Positions 47,433-56,280 of a stretch of DNA of 64,000 nt are shown in pieces. Position numbers and translations under genes: made by a program. How positions within the stretch are numbered: the stretch's first letter is position 1; the number at the start of each line of letters is the position of its first letter. Where the stretch lies: positions 265,929 through 329,928 of the forward strand of contig NZ_LSRS01000005.1 of the NCBI RefSeq assembly GCF_009932395.1, read 5' to 3'. Origin of the DNA: Sporotomaculum syntrophicum (GTDB taxonomy: Bacteria; Bacillota; Desulfotomaculia; Desulfotomaculales; Desulfallaceae). The notes under the pieces were generated by a model. That model made no database searches, was not told the origin of the DNA, and saw only the letters and a list, made by a program, of their open reading frames with translations.

Positions 47433-48509
47433 TTGACAGATAAGGGTAAGGCGTTAGAGAGCGCCATTGAGCATATTGAGAAGCAATTTGGCAAGGGCGC
47501 GATCATGAAATTGGGTGAGAGCTCAGCAGGGTTAAATATAGAAGTTATCCCCACAGGTGCACTATCTCTGGATGTGGCCCTTGGGATAGGTGGTGTACCC
47601 CGTGGTAGAGTGGTTGAAATATTTGGCCCCGAGTCATCGGGTAAAACTACAGTGGCGTTGCATATTATAGCCCAGGCGCAAAAGGCCGGAGGATTGGCTG
47701 CTTTTATTGATGCTGAACATGCCCTGGATGCTACTTACGCCAATCGAATTGGCGTAGACATTGAAAATTTATATGTATCCCAGCCAGACACCGGGGAACA
47801 AGCGCTGGAAATTGCTGAGCACCTGGTGCGCAGTGGGGCTATGGATGTGGTGGTTATTGATAGCGTGGCTGCATTGGTGCCCCGTGCAGAAATAGAAGGT
47901 GATATGGGTGATGCCCATGTGGGACTGCAGGCACGATTAATGTCTCAAGCGTTGCGTAAACTGACTGGTGTAATTAGCAAATCTCGCTGTACGGCTATTT
48001 TTATTAACCAGTTAAGGGAAAAAGTTGGGGTGGTATATGGTAACCCGGAAGTAACGACCGGTGGGAGGGCACTCAAATTTTATTCCTCTGTGCGTTTGGA
48101 TGTGCGCAAAACGGATGTTTTAAAACAGGGCAGCGATGTTATTGGTAACAGGACTAAAGTAAAGGTGGTTAAAAACAAGGTAGCCCCGCCCTTTAAAATG
48201 GCTGAGTTTGACATAATGTATGGCACTGGTATCTCCCGGGAGGGTTGCATACTGGACGTGGCGGTGGAGATGGGTGTTGTTCATAAAAGCGGTGCCTGGT
48301 ATTCATATAAAGATGAGCGGCTGGGACAGGGCCGGGAAAATGTTAAGGAATTACTGAGAGAACGAGTAGATTTAGCTGAAGAGTTGGATCTGTTGGTACG
48401 CCAAAAGTTGGGAGGGGTTGTTATGGATAAGCCAGCCCAGGCTTTTGACGTTGAGGCTGACATTAAAGATGACCTTGAAGCTGACGTAGATGTTATCAAG
48501 GTGGATTGA
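47433..48509 (+). CDS. recA: Recombinase RecA
   Basis: A DNA strand-exchange ATPase and SOS co-protease. It has 358 residues. Walker [14 protein letters not shown] is near residue 65. [17 protein letters not shown] and [22 protein letters not shown] follow, then loop regions with [20 protein letters not shown] 47433 follows AAGGAGGGAATGAC. recX overlaps its stop by 4 nt. I could not identify a LexA box in the gap upstream. Confidence 0.97.
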   Translation: MTDKGKALESAIEHIEKQFGKGAIMKLGESSAGLNIEVIPTGALSLDVALGIGGVPRGRVVEIFGPESSGKTTVALHIIAQAQKAGGLAAFIDAEHALDATYANRIGVDIENLYVSQPDTGEQALEIAEHLVRSGAMDVVVIDSVAALVPRAEIEGDMGDAHVGLQARLMSQALRKLTGVISKSRCTAIFINQLREKVGVVYGNPEVTTGGRALKFYSSVRLDVRKTDVLKQGSDVIGNRTKVKVVKNKVAPPFKMAEFDIMYGTGISREGCILDVAVEMGVVHKSGAWYSYKDERLGQGRENVKELLRERVDLAEELDLLVRQKLGGVVMDKPAQAFDVEADIKDDLEADVDVIKVD

Positions 48510-48991
48510 GTAACTTGCCAGATGGAAAAGGTGTCCAAGCCGCTAAGAACAAATGCTATAGGTTATTAACTTACAAGCCCAGGACAGAATACGAGTTAAA
48601 ATGTCGTTTAAAAGAAGCTGGCTTCGATAACGCTGTTATAGAAGAAACAATTTCTATCTTGTATCGAAAGGGCTTATTAAATGATGAACTTTTTGCCAGC
48701 GACTGGGTAAGCTGGAGGCTTTCAACAAAGCCGGTAGGCAGGGAGTACTTGCGTAACGAATTACGGCATAAGGGTATTGATAACACCATAATTGAGAAAT
48801 CTTTAAAGGGTTATGGGCCCGAAGATGAATTAGAAAAGGCACTGGTTCTGGCCCAAAAAAGAGCGGAACGCTATACTAGGCTAACTTGGTCCAGGTTGGC
48901 CGGTTACCTGGGAAGACGTGGTTTCCCTTATGCTGTTGTGGTGAAAGTATGTGATATCATGGCAGATAATGGCCAGTTGGATATATCTTGA
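48506..48991 (+). CDS. recX: Regulatory protein RecX
   Basis: A RecA modulator, 161 residues, built of three-helix repeats. Visible repeats are [44 protein letters not shown] and [19 protein letters not shown]. It is coupled to recA by an ATGA-like overlap. Its stop codon lies inside a -35 element of the next promoter. Confidence 0.92.
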   Translation: MSNLPDGKGVQAAKNKCYRLLTYKPRTEYELKCRLKEAGFDNAVIEETISILYRKGLLNDELFASDWVSWRLSTKPVGREYLRNELRHKGIDNTIIEKSLKGYGPEDELEKALVLAQKRAERYTRLTWSRLAGYLGRRGFPYAVVVKVCDIMADNGQLDIS

Positions 48992-49016
48992 CACGTTGAC
49001 ATAAAAAAAGTAAAAT
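48988..49016 (+). promoter_or_regulatory. Strong sigma-A promoter between recX and rny
   Basis: A perfect TTGACA (48988-48993), a 17-nt spacer and TAAAAT (49011-49016). Transcription would start near 49023. A second TTGACA at 48996 is not spaced to a -10. Confidence 0.75.
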
Positions 49017-49020
49017 GATG

Positions 49021-49212
49021 TCTGGGAGAAAGTAGAATTGGAATTACCCTGCCATTGGGTTGATATATATTACCATAAAATAATATATTGAGCAGGCAAG
49101 GGAGAGCTATTTGACTAGTTGCTGCTTTTATGTAACTATGTGCAGCAGCGGTCAATATGTTGTGGGACTGTTGCTTGGACAACCATGGTTAAAAGAGTCC
49201 GATTCTTTTTCT
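49021..49212 (+). ncRNA. Candidate structured RNA / rny leader
   Basis: The region begins at a strong promoter and ends at a terminator (49214-49239), 50 nt before rny. Its ends pair: 49028-49042 (GAAAG-T-AGAATTGGA) with 49198-49211 (TCCGATTCTTTTTC), 14 bp with one bulge. Inside are hairpin A (CCC-T-GCC 47-53 with GGC-AA-GGG, and an A/U-rich inner stem), hairpin B (TTGAC..TTGCTGC at 49111-49124 with GCAGCAG..GTCAA at 49142-49155) and smaller hairpin C (GTTGT/ACAAC, about 49160-49183). No known riboswitch consensus was recognised. It could be a 6S-like or other trans RNA, or an attenuating leader of rny. Confidence 0.55.
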
Positions 49213-49213
49213 T

Positions 49214-49239
49214 ACCGAGTATCGCTCGGTGTTTTTTTT
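49214..49239 (+). terminator. Terminator after the candidate RNA, before rny
   Basis: ACCGAG/CTCGGT with a TATCG loop and a GTTTTTTTT tail. It would end or attenuate transcripts before rny. Confidence 0.85.
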
Positions 49240-49288
49240 GTTAACTGAGCCAAAAATTATATATATTATTTTTAGTAGGAGGTGAAAT

Positions 49289-50836
49289 ATGCAAGCTAGC
49301 CTGACAGTATTTTTTATTGTAATAATTATTGCTGTACTAATTGCTTTTGGTGCAGGATATATAGTAAGAAAATTTATTGCTGAATCCAAAATTGCAGCTG
49401 CCGAAACACAAGCGGCGAGGATTTTGGAAGAAGCCCAAAAAGAAGCTGAAGGCAAAAAAAGAGAAGCGATATTAGAAGTCAAAGAAGAAATATTAAAGCA
49501 ACGCAACGAAATGGAGCGGGAGAATAAAGAACGTCGTTCCGAGTTGCAGAGGCAGGAACGCAGGCTGGTTCAAAAGGAAGAAACACTTGATCGCAAAGTG
49601 GAAAGTATAGAAAAAAGAGAGGAAATCTTAACCAGAAAAGACATGGAGGTTGATGCGCTGAAAGCGGAGCTTTCAGCCATTTATAGCCGCCAGGTTGAAG
49701 AGTTGGAGAGAATCTCCGGGCTTACTTCCGATGATGCCCGTCAGATCCTGCTTTCCGATATAGAAAAGGAAATTCAACATGAAGCCGCCATCTTGATTAA
49801 GGAAATAGAAAATAAGGCCAAAGAGGAAGGAGAAAAACGAGCAAAGGAAATTATAACTTCAGCTATTCAGCGCTGTGCAGCTGATCACGTTGCCGAAACA
49901 ACGGTGGCGGTTATTCCTTTACCTAATGATGAAATGAAAGGCCGGATTATAGGTCGTGAAGGCCGCAATATAAGAGCCTTTGAAACAGCAACTGGTATTG
50001 ACCTGATAATTGATGATACCCCGGAAGCGGTGATTTTATCCGGTTTTGATCCAATCCGCCGTGAAGTAGCTCGAATGTCTCTGGAAAAGCTTATTGTGGA
50101 TGGACGTATCCACCCTGCCCGGATTGAGGAAATGGTTGAAAAATCCCGTAAGGAAGTGGAACAGCAAATACGAGAGTCCGGTGAACAAGCCATATTTGAT
50201 ACCGGTATACATGGTTTGCATCCTGAACTGATTAATCTGCTTGGTAGGCTGAAGTTCCGAACTAGTTATGGACAAAATGTCTTAAAGCATTCCATTGAAG
50301 TAGCACATCTGGCTGGATTAATGGCCGCTGAATTGGGTGTGGATGTGCAGATGGCGAAAAGGGCTGGGCTTTTGCACGACATCGGCAAGGCGGTGGACCA
50401 TGAAGTTGAAGGACCTCATGTAACCATTGGTGTTGAATTGGCGCAAAAATACCGGGAGAGCAGAGAGATTATTCATGCTATCGCTGCACACCATGGTGAT
50501 GAGGAACCAAAAACAATCGTGGCTGGTTTAGTGCAAGCAGCAGATGCCATCTCAGCGGCTAGGCCGGGGGCTAGGCGTGAAACACTGGAAAATTATATCA
50601 AACGCTTACAAAAACTAGAAGAAATTGCTGGTGCGTTTGACGGTGTGGAAAAATCATATGCTATACAAGCCGGACGCGAAATCAGGATTATGGTCAAACC
50701 AGAAAAAGTTGACGATTTGGGTGCTGTTAAGTTGGTCAGGGAAATTGCCAAAAAAATAGAAAATGAACTGGATTATCCCGGCCAAATCAAGGTAATGATT
50801 ATTCGGGAAACCAGAGTTGTGGGTTACGCCAAGTAA
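49289..50836 (+). CDS. rny: Ribonuclease Y
   Basis: A membrane-anchored endoribonuclease that initiates mRNA decay. It has 515 residues. The N-terminal transmembrane helix (residues 2-25) is followed by a long charged coiled coil to about residue 180. The KH domain shows [19 protein letters not shown], and the HD domain shows [17 protein letters not shown] near residue 362. ATG 49289 follows TAGGAGGTGAAAT. With RNase J and PNPase it completes the RNA-decay set in this window. Confidence 0.96.
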   Translation: MQASLTVFFIVIIIAVLIAFGAGYIVRKFIAESKIAAAETQAARILEEAQKEAEGKKREAILEVKEEILKQRNEMERENKERRSELQRQERRLVQKEETLDRKVESIEKREEILTRKDMEVDALKAELSAIYSRQVEELERISGLTSDDARQILLSDIEKEIQHEAAILIKEIENKAKEEGEKRAKEIITSAIQRCAADHVAETTVAVIPLPNDEMKGRIIGREGRNIRAFETATGIDLIIDDTPEAVILSGFDPIRREVARMSLEKLIVDGRIHPARIEEMVEKSRKEVEQQIRESGEQAIFDTGIHGLHPELINLLGRLKFRTSYGQNVLKHSIEVAHLAGLMAAELGVDVQMAKRAGLLHDIGKAVDHEVEGPHVTIGVELAQKYRESREIIHAIAAHHGDEEPKTIVAGLVQAADAISAARPGARRETLENYIKRLQKLEEIAGAFDGVEKSYAIQAGREIRIMVKPEKVDDLGAVKLVREIAKKIENELDYPGQIKVMIIRETRVVGYAK

Positions 50837-50843
50837 GAAAAAT

Positions 50844-50912
50844 AAACGATCTCTTTGCTAAATACAATATTTTTCGTAATTGAAGAATATTGAGAAAAGA
50901 GATCGTTTTTTA
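50844..50912 (+). terminator. Long intrinsic terminator after rny
   Basis: AAACGATCTCTTT (50844-50856) pairs with AAAGAGATCGTTT (50896-50908), and an inner CAATATT/AATATTG extends the stem. A T run follows. Confidence 0.92.
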
Positions 50913-51018
50913 ATTTGGAATATATTAATTGTCTTTCGACTTTAAGCAAGGCAGGAAAAAGACAAGTAAGCACGAAATCTTTATAACGTTTGTGATAATG
51001 GAAGGAAGGTGAATATTT

Positions 51019-51537
51019 TTGCGTACCCATGTAAAAGCAGGTGATGACGTAACGGATTGTGTGGGTTTATTAATTTCCATACTTGTTCGTTATCCCCAAG
51101 TAGCTTCCATAAATTTTGACCCTTGGGAGCAAATACTTCGATTTAATTTTATTTGTTCCCGGGTTTTGAATGACCTTGAATTTGAAGAGTTTAAAATTTT
51201 GCTTTTAAACTCTATACAAACATATAATTACCTGGAAAAGAAAGATGCGGTGCTTATTGAAATTGTGCACCAGGTTTATGATGATTTAACCTTAATTGAA
51301 ATCAAAAGAGATGTAGGTACACTGGTGCAGGAAGAAATTGCTCTAGTTGTTGCAGTTTTTAATCAGTTTTTGGGGGGAAATTTGGTTTCTGACTTAAATG
51401 AAGCTATAATTGAAGAGGATTTAATCGTGCAGGAAGAAATTATTGAGCAAATGCTGGAAAGCGTGAGGGGTTCTGAGGAAGACAAGCATTTGTATGCCTT
51501 CAGGGAAGAAGGTAAGGTACTGGTTTTTAATAAATAG
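51019..51537 (+). CDS. Hypothetical acidic protein between rny and ymdB
   Basis: A 172-residue soluble, acidic protein of unknown function, starting at TTG 51019 behind GGAAGGAAGGTGA. The N-terminal 90 residues look alpha/beta (VGLLISILVRYPQVASINFD, EFEEFKILLLNSIQTYN). The C-terminal part is a Glu-rich helix region (DLNEAIIEEDLIVQEEIIEQ). No catalytic motif or membrane segment is visible. It ends just before ymdB and probably shares its transcript. Confidence 0.7.
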   Translation: MRTHVKAGDDVTDCVGLLISILVRYPQVASINFDPWEQILRFNFICSRVLNDLEFEEFKILLLNSIQTYNYLEKKDAVLIEIVHQVYDDLTLIEIKRDVGTLVQEEIALVVAVFNQFLGGNLVSDLNEAIIEEDLIVQEEIIEQMLESVRGSEEDKHLYAFREEGKVLVFNK

Positions 51538-51549
51538 GTGGTTATTACT

Positions 51550-52332
51550 TTGATACGTATAATGATGATTGGCGATGTATTCGGGCGTTCAGGGCGCCGA
51601 GCTCTTAAGGATAATGTTGTTGAATTGGTACGAGAGCACAAAATTGACCTAGTACTAGCTAACGGTGAAAATGCTGCCGGAGGAAACGGTATTACCAGGG
51701 AAAATGCCAGGGAAATTTTTGACGCCGGTGTTGATGTAATTACGATGGGCAATCATGTTTGGAATAAAAAGGAAATTATTAATTACCTGGACAAAGAGGA
51801 GAGAATCATAAGGCCACAAAACTACCCGCCAGGCACGCCTGGAATGGGGTTTGGGTTATTTAAAACAAAAAACAATGATGTAGTTGGTGTGGTAAATATG
51901 TCGGGCAGGATTTTTATGCCGGAATTAGACTGCCCATTCAGGTGTGCCGACCAAGTTATCCCTCTGTTAAGAGAAAAAACGTCTATCATAATAATGGACT
52001 TTCACGCAGAGGCCACGTCAGAGAAGGCGGCCATGGCCTACTATTTAGATGGTCGGTTATCAGCTATTTGTGGCACGCATACTCATGTGCAGACAGCGGA
52101 TGAGCGTATTCTGGAAGGGGGGACGGCCTTTATCACCGATATTGGTATGACCGGTCCCCGTGATTCAGTAATTGGCGTCAAAAAAGAGCTTGTTATAAGA
52201 AAATTTATAACCCAAATGCCGCAAAAATTTGAAGCCGCCACCGGTTTATACCAGTTTAACGCTGTGGTCATTGATATTCAGCAGGAAACAGGCCAGGCTG
52301 TGGCAATTAAGAGAATTCAAAATTTTGAATAG
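51550..52332 (+). CDS. ymdB: YmdB-family metallophosphoesterase
   Basis: A calcineurin-like phosphodiesterase of the YmdB (TIGR00282) family, known in B. subtilis as a cyclic-nucleotide phosphodiesterase affecting biofilm and motility. Metal-binding motifs are MIGDVFGRSGRRAL, LANGENAAGGNG, MGNHVWNKKE, IIMDFHAEATSEK and CGTHTHVQTADE. I place the start at TTG 51550 (260 residues), the family start; GTG 51538 adds four residues. The rny-ymdB-spoVS order is conserved in spore formers. Confidence 0.93.
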   Translation: MIRIMMIGDVFGRSGRRALKDNVVELVREHKIDLVLANGENAAGGNGITRENAREIFDAGVDVITMGNHVWNKKEIINYLDKEERIIRPQNYPPGTPGMGFGLFKTKNNDVVGVVNMSGRIFMPELDCPFRCADQVIPLLREKTSIIIMDFHAEATSEKAAMAYYLDGRLSAICGTHTHVQTADERILEGGTAFITDIGMTGPRDSVIGVKKELVIRKFITQMPQKFEAATGLYQFNAVVIDIQQETGQAVAIKRIQNFE

Positions 52333-52452
52333 TTGAGCGGAAAGATATAAAAAAATATTGAGTAGAAAAGGAATTTTACCGGTCTTGCAGAATATATTTT
52401 AGAAATAGGGATATTGCAAACATTCTTTCTAGAGAAGAAGGAGGTTCGATGA

Positions 52453-52713
52453 ATGGAAGTGTTAAAAGTTTCAGCAAAATCTAATCCAAACTCTGTAGCC
52501 GGTGCCCTTGCTGGAGTGTTAAGGGAAAAGGGATGCGCAGAAATGCAGGCCATAGGTGCTGGTGCTTTAAACCAGGCTGTAAAAGCAGTAGCCATTGCCA
52601 GAGGCTTTGTTGCGCCGAGCGGCGTCGATTTGATTTGTATCCCGGCCTTTACAGATATCATCATAGATGGGGAAGAAAGAACAGCAATTAAATTAATTGT
52701 CGAACCCCGGTAA
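52453..52713 (+). CDS. spoVS: Stage V sporulation protein S
   Basis: An 86-residue Alba-like protein of the SpoVS family, needed for stage V sporulation in B. subtilis. Nearly the whole sequence is the family consensus: EVLKVSAKSNPNSVAGALAG, then IGAGALNQAVKAVAIARGFV and IPAFTDIIIDGEERTAIKL. ATG 52453 is preceded by AGAAGGAGG. A strong terminator follows. Confidence 0.96.
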   Translation: MEVLKVSAKSNPNSVAGALAGVLREKGCAEMQAIGAGALNQAVKAVAIARGFVAPSGVDLICIPAFTDIIIDGEERTAIKLIVEPR

Positions 52714-52754
52714 TGTTTATTGTTTTGGTAACATTTTTTTGATGTGCATAGGTT

Positions 52755-52792
52755 AACCTGTTTATTCACATTAAGAATAAACAGGTTTTTTA
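52755..52792 (+). terminator. Intrinsic terminator after spoVS
   Basis: A perfect 13-bp stem AACCTGTTTATTC/GAATAAACAGGTT with a 7-nt loop and a T run. Confidence 0.95.
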
Positions 52793-52821
52793 GTTTTTCA
52801 TTGAGTAGGAGGTATTAAATA

Positions 52822-53769
52822 TTGAAGTTACCGTGGATAGCGGACGGCCATTGTGATACAATAACAGCTTTATTGAAGCAAAACCGTTCCTTTTGCGATA
52901 AATCTGCCATAGGACAGCTTGACTTACCGCGTATGCAGACAGGGGGCATTAATATCCAGTTTTTCGCTGCTTTTATTGCTCCTAAGTATAAGGATATGGC
53001 TATAAAAAGGTGCTTGCAGTTAATAGATGTTTTCTACGAACAAATACTTAATGACCAGAATAGCATTGAGCTGGCCTTAAATGCAGAAGATATTCACCGG
53101 ATCACGGGCACAGGTAAAATTGCCGCTTTACTTGCTATTGAAGGTGGTGAAGCGTTGGCCGGTGATGTCTCGACGTTAAGAATCTTTTACCGGTTGGGGG
53201 TGCGTTCGCTAACGTTGACCTGGAATGGACGTAATGAGATTGGTGACGGTATGGGCGAAGGTATTACCGCAGGTGGACTGAGTCAGTTTGGTCGGTTGGT
53301 GGTGCAGACCATGAACGAGCTGGGTATGTTAATTGATGTAGCTCACCTGTCCCCCAAGGGTTTCTGGGAGGTGGCGAAGATGTCAAGTATGCCATTTGCT
53401 GCTACACATGCCAACTGCCGGTCGGTATGTGAGCATCCTCGGAATTTGGATGATGCGCAAATAGAATACCTGGCTAAAAGTGGCGGGATAATTGGTCTTT
53501 CATTTGTTCCCGAATTTATCGATCAATTTAATCCTTGTCTAGCAACACTGCTCAAACATATAGAGTATATTGCCTCGCATTTTGGTACGGAGTGTATAGG
53601 GTTGGGGTCTGATTTTGATGGTATGGATAAGGTTACCCACGGTCTTGATGATGCTAGTTGTACTTTGCGCTTGGCTGAGGAATTAATAAAGCATAATTAT
53701 AGTATCGATCAAGTATCCGGTATCATGGGAGGGAATTGGTTAAGACTACTCACCAGAGTTCTCAAATGA
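52822..53769 (+). CDS. Membrane dipeptidase (M19 family)
   Basis: A renal-dipeptidase-family zinc enzyme that cleaves dipeptides, including D-amino-acid-containing ones. Its 315 residues carry the metal ligands DGHCDT at residues 8-13, the bridging Glu in AIEGGEAL and His residues in IDVAHLSPKG and ATHANCRSVCEHPRN. GLGSDFDG closes the site. No signal peptide is visible, so it is probably cytoplasmic. TTG 52822 follows TAGGAGGTATTAAAT. It is a single gene between a terminator and the PHP gene. Confidence 0.92.
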   Translation: MKLPWIADGHCDTITALLKQNRSFCDKSAIGQLDLPRMQTGGINIQFFAAFIAPKYKDMAIKRCLQLIDVFYEQILNDQNSIELALNAEDIHRITGTGKIAALLAIEGGEALAGDVSTLRIFYRLGVRSLTLTWNGRNEIGDGMGEGITAGGLSQFGRLVVQTMNELGMLIDVAHLSPKGFWEVAKMSSMPFAATHANCRSVCEHPRNLDDAQIEYLAKSGGIIGLSFVPEFIDQFNPCLATLLKHIEYIASHFGTECIGLGSDFDGMDKVTHGLDDASCTLRLAEELIKHNYSIDQVSGIMGGNWLRLLTRVLK

Positions 53770-53862
53770 AGTACAAAATATTCAGAATAGCTTACATTAG
53801 TATGGTACAATAGAAACATGGTGCAAGATTTGTAAAGTTTGCGATATGTTAGGGTGAGGGCA

Positions 53863-54690
53863 ATGTTTGCTGATTTGCATATACATACGACTTCTTCCGA
53901 CGGTGCCAGTTCACCGAATGAAGTCGTTCGGATGGCGGTACAAGCAAACTTACGGGCGGTGTCAATAACAGATCATGATACTATGGAAGGTATTTGCCAG
54001 GCTAAACTAGAAGCCGCGTTGTATGGTATAGATGTACTTGACGGTGTGGAATTAAGCACTGAACATGATGGTATGGAAATACATATTCTGGCATATTGTG
54101 TTGAGCCGGAAAACAGTGTCTTGCAGAAACATCTAAATCTTTTCCGCGCTGCCCGGCTGAGCAGAGCACGCAAAATTGTGGCTAAACTACAGCATATGGG
54201 TATTAATATTGGCTATGACCAGGTGCTTAGATATGCCGGTTCTGGTTCAGTGGGTAGACCGCATATAGCACAGGCTTTACAGGCTATAGGTAAGGTCAGC
54301 AGTGTTACTGAAGCGTTCGAGCAATATATCGGTGTCGGTAAGCCGGCATATGAACCCCGTTTAAAATATCACCCGGTAGAAATGGTCAAACTGATCAGAA
54401 GACTAGGCGGGGTGCCTGTGTTAGCTCACCCGGGCATATCTTGCGGTGAGGATTTTATCAGAACCTTAATTGATGCCGGGTTGCAGGGACTGGAAGTATA
54501 TCACCCCAAACAAACTAGTGAGATGGAGGCTTACTATCTCGGACTTTGTCGACAACATAATTTGCTAGGCACCGGTGGCTCTGATTTTCACGGTGTAGGC
54601 GCAACAGGACATGGGCGGCTAGGCGAAGCTAAAGTGCCTTATACTGTGGTTATACAATTGCGGGCGCTGGCTGCGGAAAACGTTAAGTAA
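53863..54690 (+). CDS. PHP-domain phosphoesterase (RnaAM/TrpH-like)
   Basis: A PHP-family metal-dependent phosphoesterase of about 275 residues. Motifs are DLHIHTTSSDG at residues 4-14, ITDHDTMEG, GVELSTEHDGMEIHIL, VLAHPG and GGSDFHG. The YciV/TrpH subfamily is described as a 3',5'-nucleotide phosphatase and 5'-3' exonuclease on short RNA; that activity here is inferred. ATG 53863 follows AGGGTGAGGG; the upstream ATG 53839 is less likely. An extended -10 (TGG then TACAAT, 53806-53811) lies upstream. Confidence 0.88.
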   Translation: MFADLHIHTTSSDGASSPNEVVRMAVQANLRAVSITDHDTMEGICQAKLEAALYGIDVLDGVELSTEHDGMEIHILAYCVEPENSVLQKHLNLFRAARLSRARKIVAKLQHMGINIGYDQVLRYAGSGSVGRPHIAQALQAIGKVSSVTEAFEQYIGVGKPAYEPRLKYHPVEMVKLIRRLGGVPVLAHPGISCGEDFIRTLIDAGLQGLEVYHPKQTSEMEAYYLGLCRQHNLLGTGGSDFHGVGATGHGRLGEAKVPYTVVIQLRALAAENVK

Positions 54691-54700
54691 GCTTGTGCAT

Positions 54701-54725
54701 CATTTCAGCAATTTTTGCTGAAATG
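54701..54725. repeat. Perfect 11-bp hairpin after the PHP gene
   Basis: CATTTCAGCAA/TTGCTGAAATG around TTT. There is no T run on either strand, so it may stabilise the 3' end or be a poor terminator. Confidence 0.55.
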
Positions 54726-54733
54726 GATGAAGT

Positions 54734-54891
54734 AAAGAACAGGTGGGACAGCAGGGGATTAGAGTGATTAATTTAGGTTTGGAGCCCGGATTGTCTAAAA
54801 CATATAATATGGCTGGATGCCGGATTGGTAACTTGTTCTTCAAGAAGCGGTGCGCCGCATTGGTGAATTTTTAGGCCAGAGGCAGGGGTAA
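54734..54891 (+). pseudogene. Relic of a class I PLP aminotransferase
   Basis: A 158-nt remnant. One frame reads KEQVGQQGIRVINLG, typical of the N-terminus of aspartate/LL-diaminopimelate-type aminotransferases. It is fused directly to LSKTYNMAGCRIGN, the segment around the PLP-binding Lys. After a frame change EAVRRIGEFLGQRQG and a stop match the usual C-terminus. Two large internal deletions are implied, since an intact gene has about 1,150 nt. The exact substrate class cannot be told. It lies between the PHP gene and a small coiled-coil gene. Confidence 0.75.
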
Positions 54892-54955
54892 GATGTCTAT
54901 TTGGACACTACCTGACATATAATAATTTTATAAAGACGGTCAAGGTGGTGTTGCG

Positions 54956-55210
54956 ATGGAAGAAAATTCAGATTTAAAATATTTCCAGCGCAGGATACAG
55001 GAATTGGAGGATAAGGTGGACCAACTCCGTCTTAGCCGTAGGGTATTAATGAACTTAATTGAAAAGGTAGAAAAAGAAAAAAATTTATTTACAACCAGGC
55101 TGGAAAAGGAAAACCGCCGTTTACACCGGAATAATTATAAGTATGCCTGTTGGTTATTAAAGAAAAACAGGCAAATAGTTGAACTGGAGTCAAAAATTAA
55201 AGGACAGTAA
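54956..55210 (+). CDS. Small coiled-coil protein
   Basis: An 84-residue, highly charged and almost entirely helical protein (RRIQELEDKVDQLRLSRRVL, VEKEKNLFTTRLEKENRRL), predicted to form a coiled coil. ATG 54956 follows CAAGGTGGTGTTGCG. No domain recognised. A terminator follows directly. It might be a sporulation or structural protein like its neighbours, but that is only context. Confidence 0.7.
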   Translation: MEENSDLKYFQRRIQELEDKVDQLRLSRRVLMNLIEKVEKEKNLFTTRLEKENRRLHRNNYKYACWLLKKNRQIVELESKIKGQ

Positions 55211-55231
55211 TTACTATGCTTTGTGCGCAAT

Positions 55232-55256
55232 GACCCTAAGAGGGGTCTTTTTTTTT
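55232..55256 (+). terminator. Intrinsic terminator
   Basis: A GACCC/GGGTC stem with a short loop and a run of nine T. Confidence 0.85.
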
Positions 55257-55422
55257 GAAACAGTTGCATTTAATAATAACTTAATTGTGAGAGGAAGTTG
55301 GAGGAAAAAAGGTGCTGCCAATTTCATGATAACTAGGTTCTCATTTTGTCATTGCATACATATAATGGGATAGATTGTCCTTTTCTTGACTTTCTCCTGC
55401 ATAATTGATGAAAGGAAAAATC

Positions 55423-55749
55423 ATGGATACGTTTATTAATAAAACTGTGCTAATATTCTTTACTGCTCTTGGTGTTATGCTTGGTGCTGCCTTGGTGGGT
55501 GCTCTAGCGGCTGTTTTGGTGCGTGAACCGCCAGTGGGTACAATGATGAAATTGGCTAGAGAAATTAAAATTTGGGCCATTGTAGCTGCCATAGGTGGTA
55601 CTTTTTCAACCTTTGAAGTGTTGGAATCTGGCCTTTTTCAGGGTGAAGTACGCGCGGTCATTAAACAACTGATTTATATAACCAGTGCCTTGGCCGGCAC
55701 CCAGAGCGGGTATTATTTATTATTAATACTTTCGGGTGAAGGGCAATGA
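55423..55749 (+). CDS. ytrH: Sporulation protein YtrH
   Basis: A small membrane protein of the YtrH family, required for efficient sporulation in B. subtilis. The first hydrophobic segment (VLIFFTALGVMLGAALVGALAAVL) is followed by the family sequence REPPVGTMMKLAREIKIWAIVAAIGGTF. A second hydrophobic segment lies at the C-terminus (ALAGTQSGYYLLLILSG). ATG 55423 after AAAGGAAAAATC gives 108 residues. It overlaps the next gene by 4 nt, as with ytrH-ytrI. Confidence 0.9.
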   Translation: MDTFINKTVLIFFTALGVMLGAALVGALAAVLVREPPVGTMMKLAREIKIWAIVAAIGGTFSTFEVLESGLFQGEVRAVIKQLIYITSALAGTQSGYYLLLILSGEGQ

Positions 55750-56228
55750 GGAATCGCCTTATATTCGGTGCAGCCATTTTTGGGTTGGGTATGATAATCG
55801 GCGCCGCTCTAACAGGAGTTTTTATAGGTAAGCAGGTTGATGACTTGTATATCAAGAACCGGTATCTTGCAGATAACCTAGCGGTTGCTGAAAAGGAATT
55901 AGAGCAGCTGCGACAAGTCAGTGAAAAAATGCATCCTAGAGTGATCACTAAAATCAGCACTAGCATTAGATTCAATGAAGAATGCGATTATTCTGAGTAC
56001 GAAAGAAGTACTATTGAGTTAGCAGTAGAGAAAAAAGTTAGGGAATGGTTACAAGTAATTTCCGGTCAGGAAGTGGAAACAATTAATTATTTGCTAGTAC
56101 CCCGTATTGTGGATAACCGGGAGATAGAGGTGGAAGGAAAAGATATCCGTTTAAAAGTACTGTTGGTCGTGTTATCGGAACATGTCATTGTTTATCTGGA
56201 AATAATACCCTCACAAAACATAGTATGA
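55746..56228 (+). CDS. ytrI: YtrI-like sporulation membrane protein
   Basis: A 160-residue protein with one N-terminal transmembrane helix (residues 5-27), a coiled-coil segment (LADNLAVAEKELEQLRQVSEKM) and a C-terminal alpha/beta domain. The position right after ytrH, the overlap and the architecture fit YtrI; sequence similarity was not computed. It would act at the mother-cell or forespore membrane during sporulation. Confidence 0.75.
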   Translation: MRNRLIFGAAIFGLGMIIGAALTGVFIGKQVDDLYIKNRYLADNLAVAEKELEQLRQVSEKMHPRVITKISTSIRFNEECDYSEYERSTIELAVEKKVREWLQVISGQEVETINYLLVPRIVDNREIEVEGKDIRLKVLLVVLSEHVIVYLEIIPSQNIV

Positions 56229-56280
56229 TAAAGGCAACGCCTACCGGACACACTACCTGTAAAAGGAGGTGTTATTATTA

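Noticed and set aside
54901..54934. Promoter TTGGAC/TATAAT before the small coiled-coil gene.
   Set aside because: The spacing between the elements (11 nt) is far from the required 16-19.
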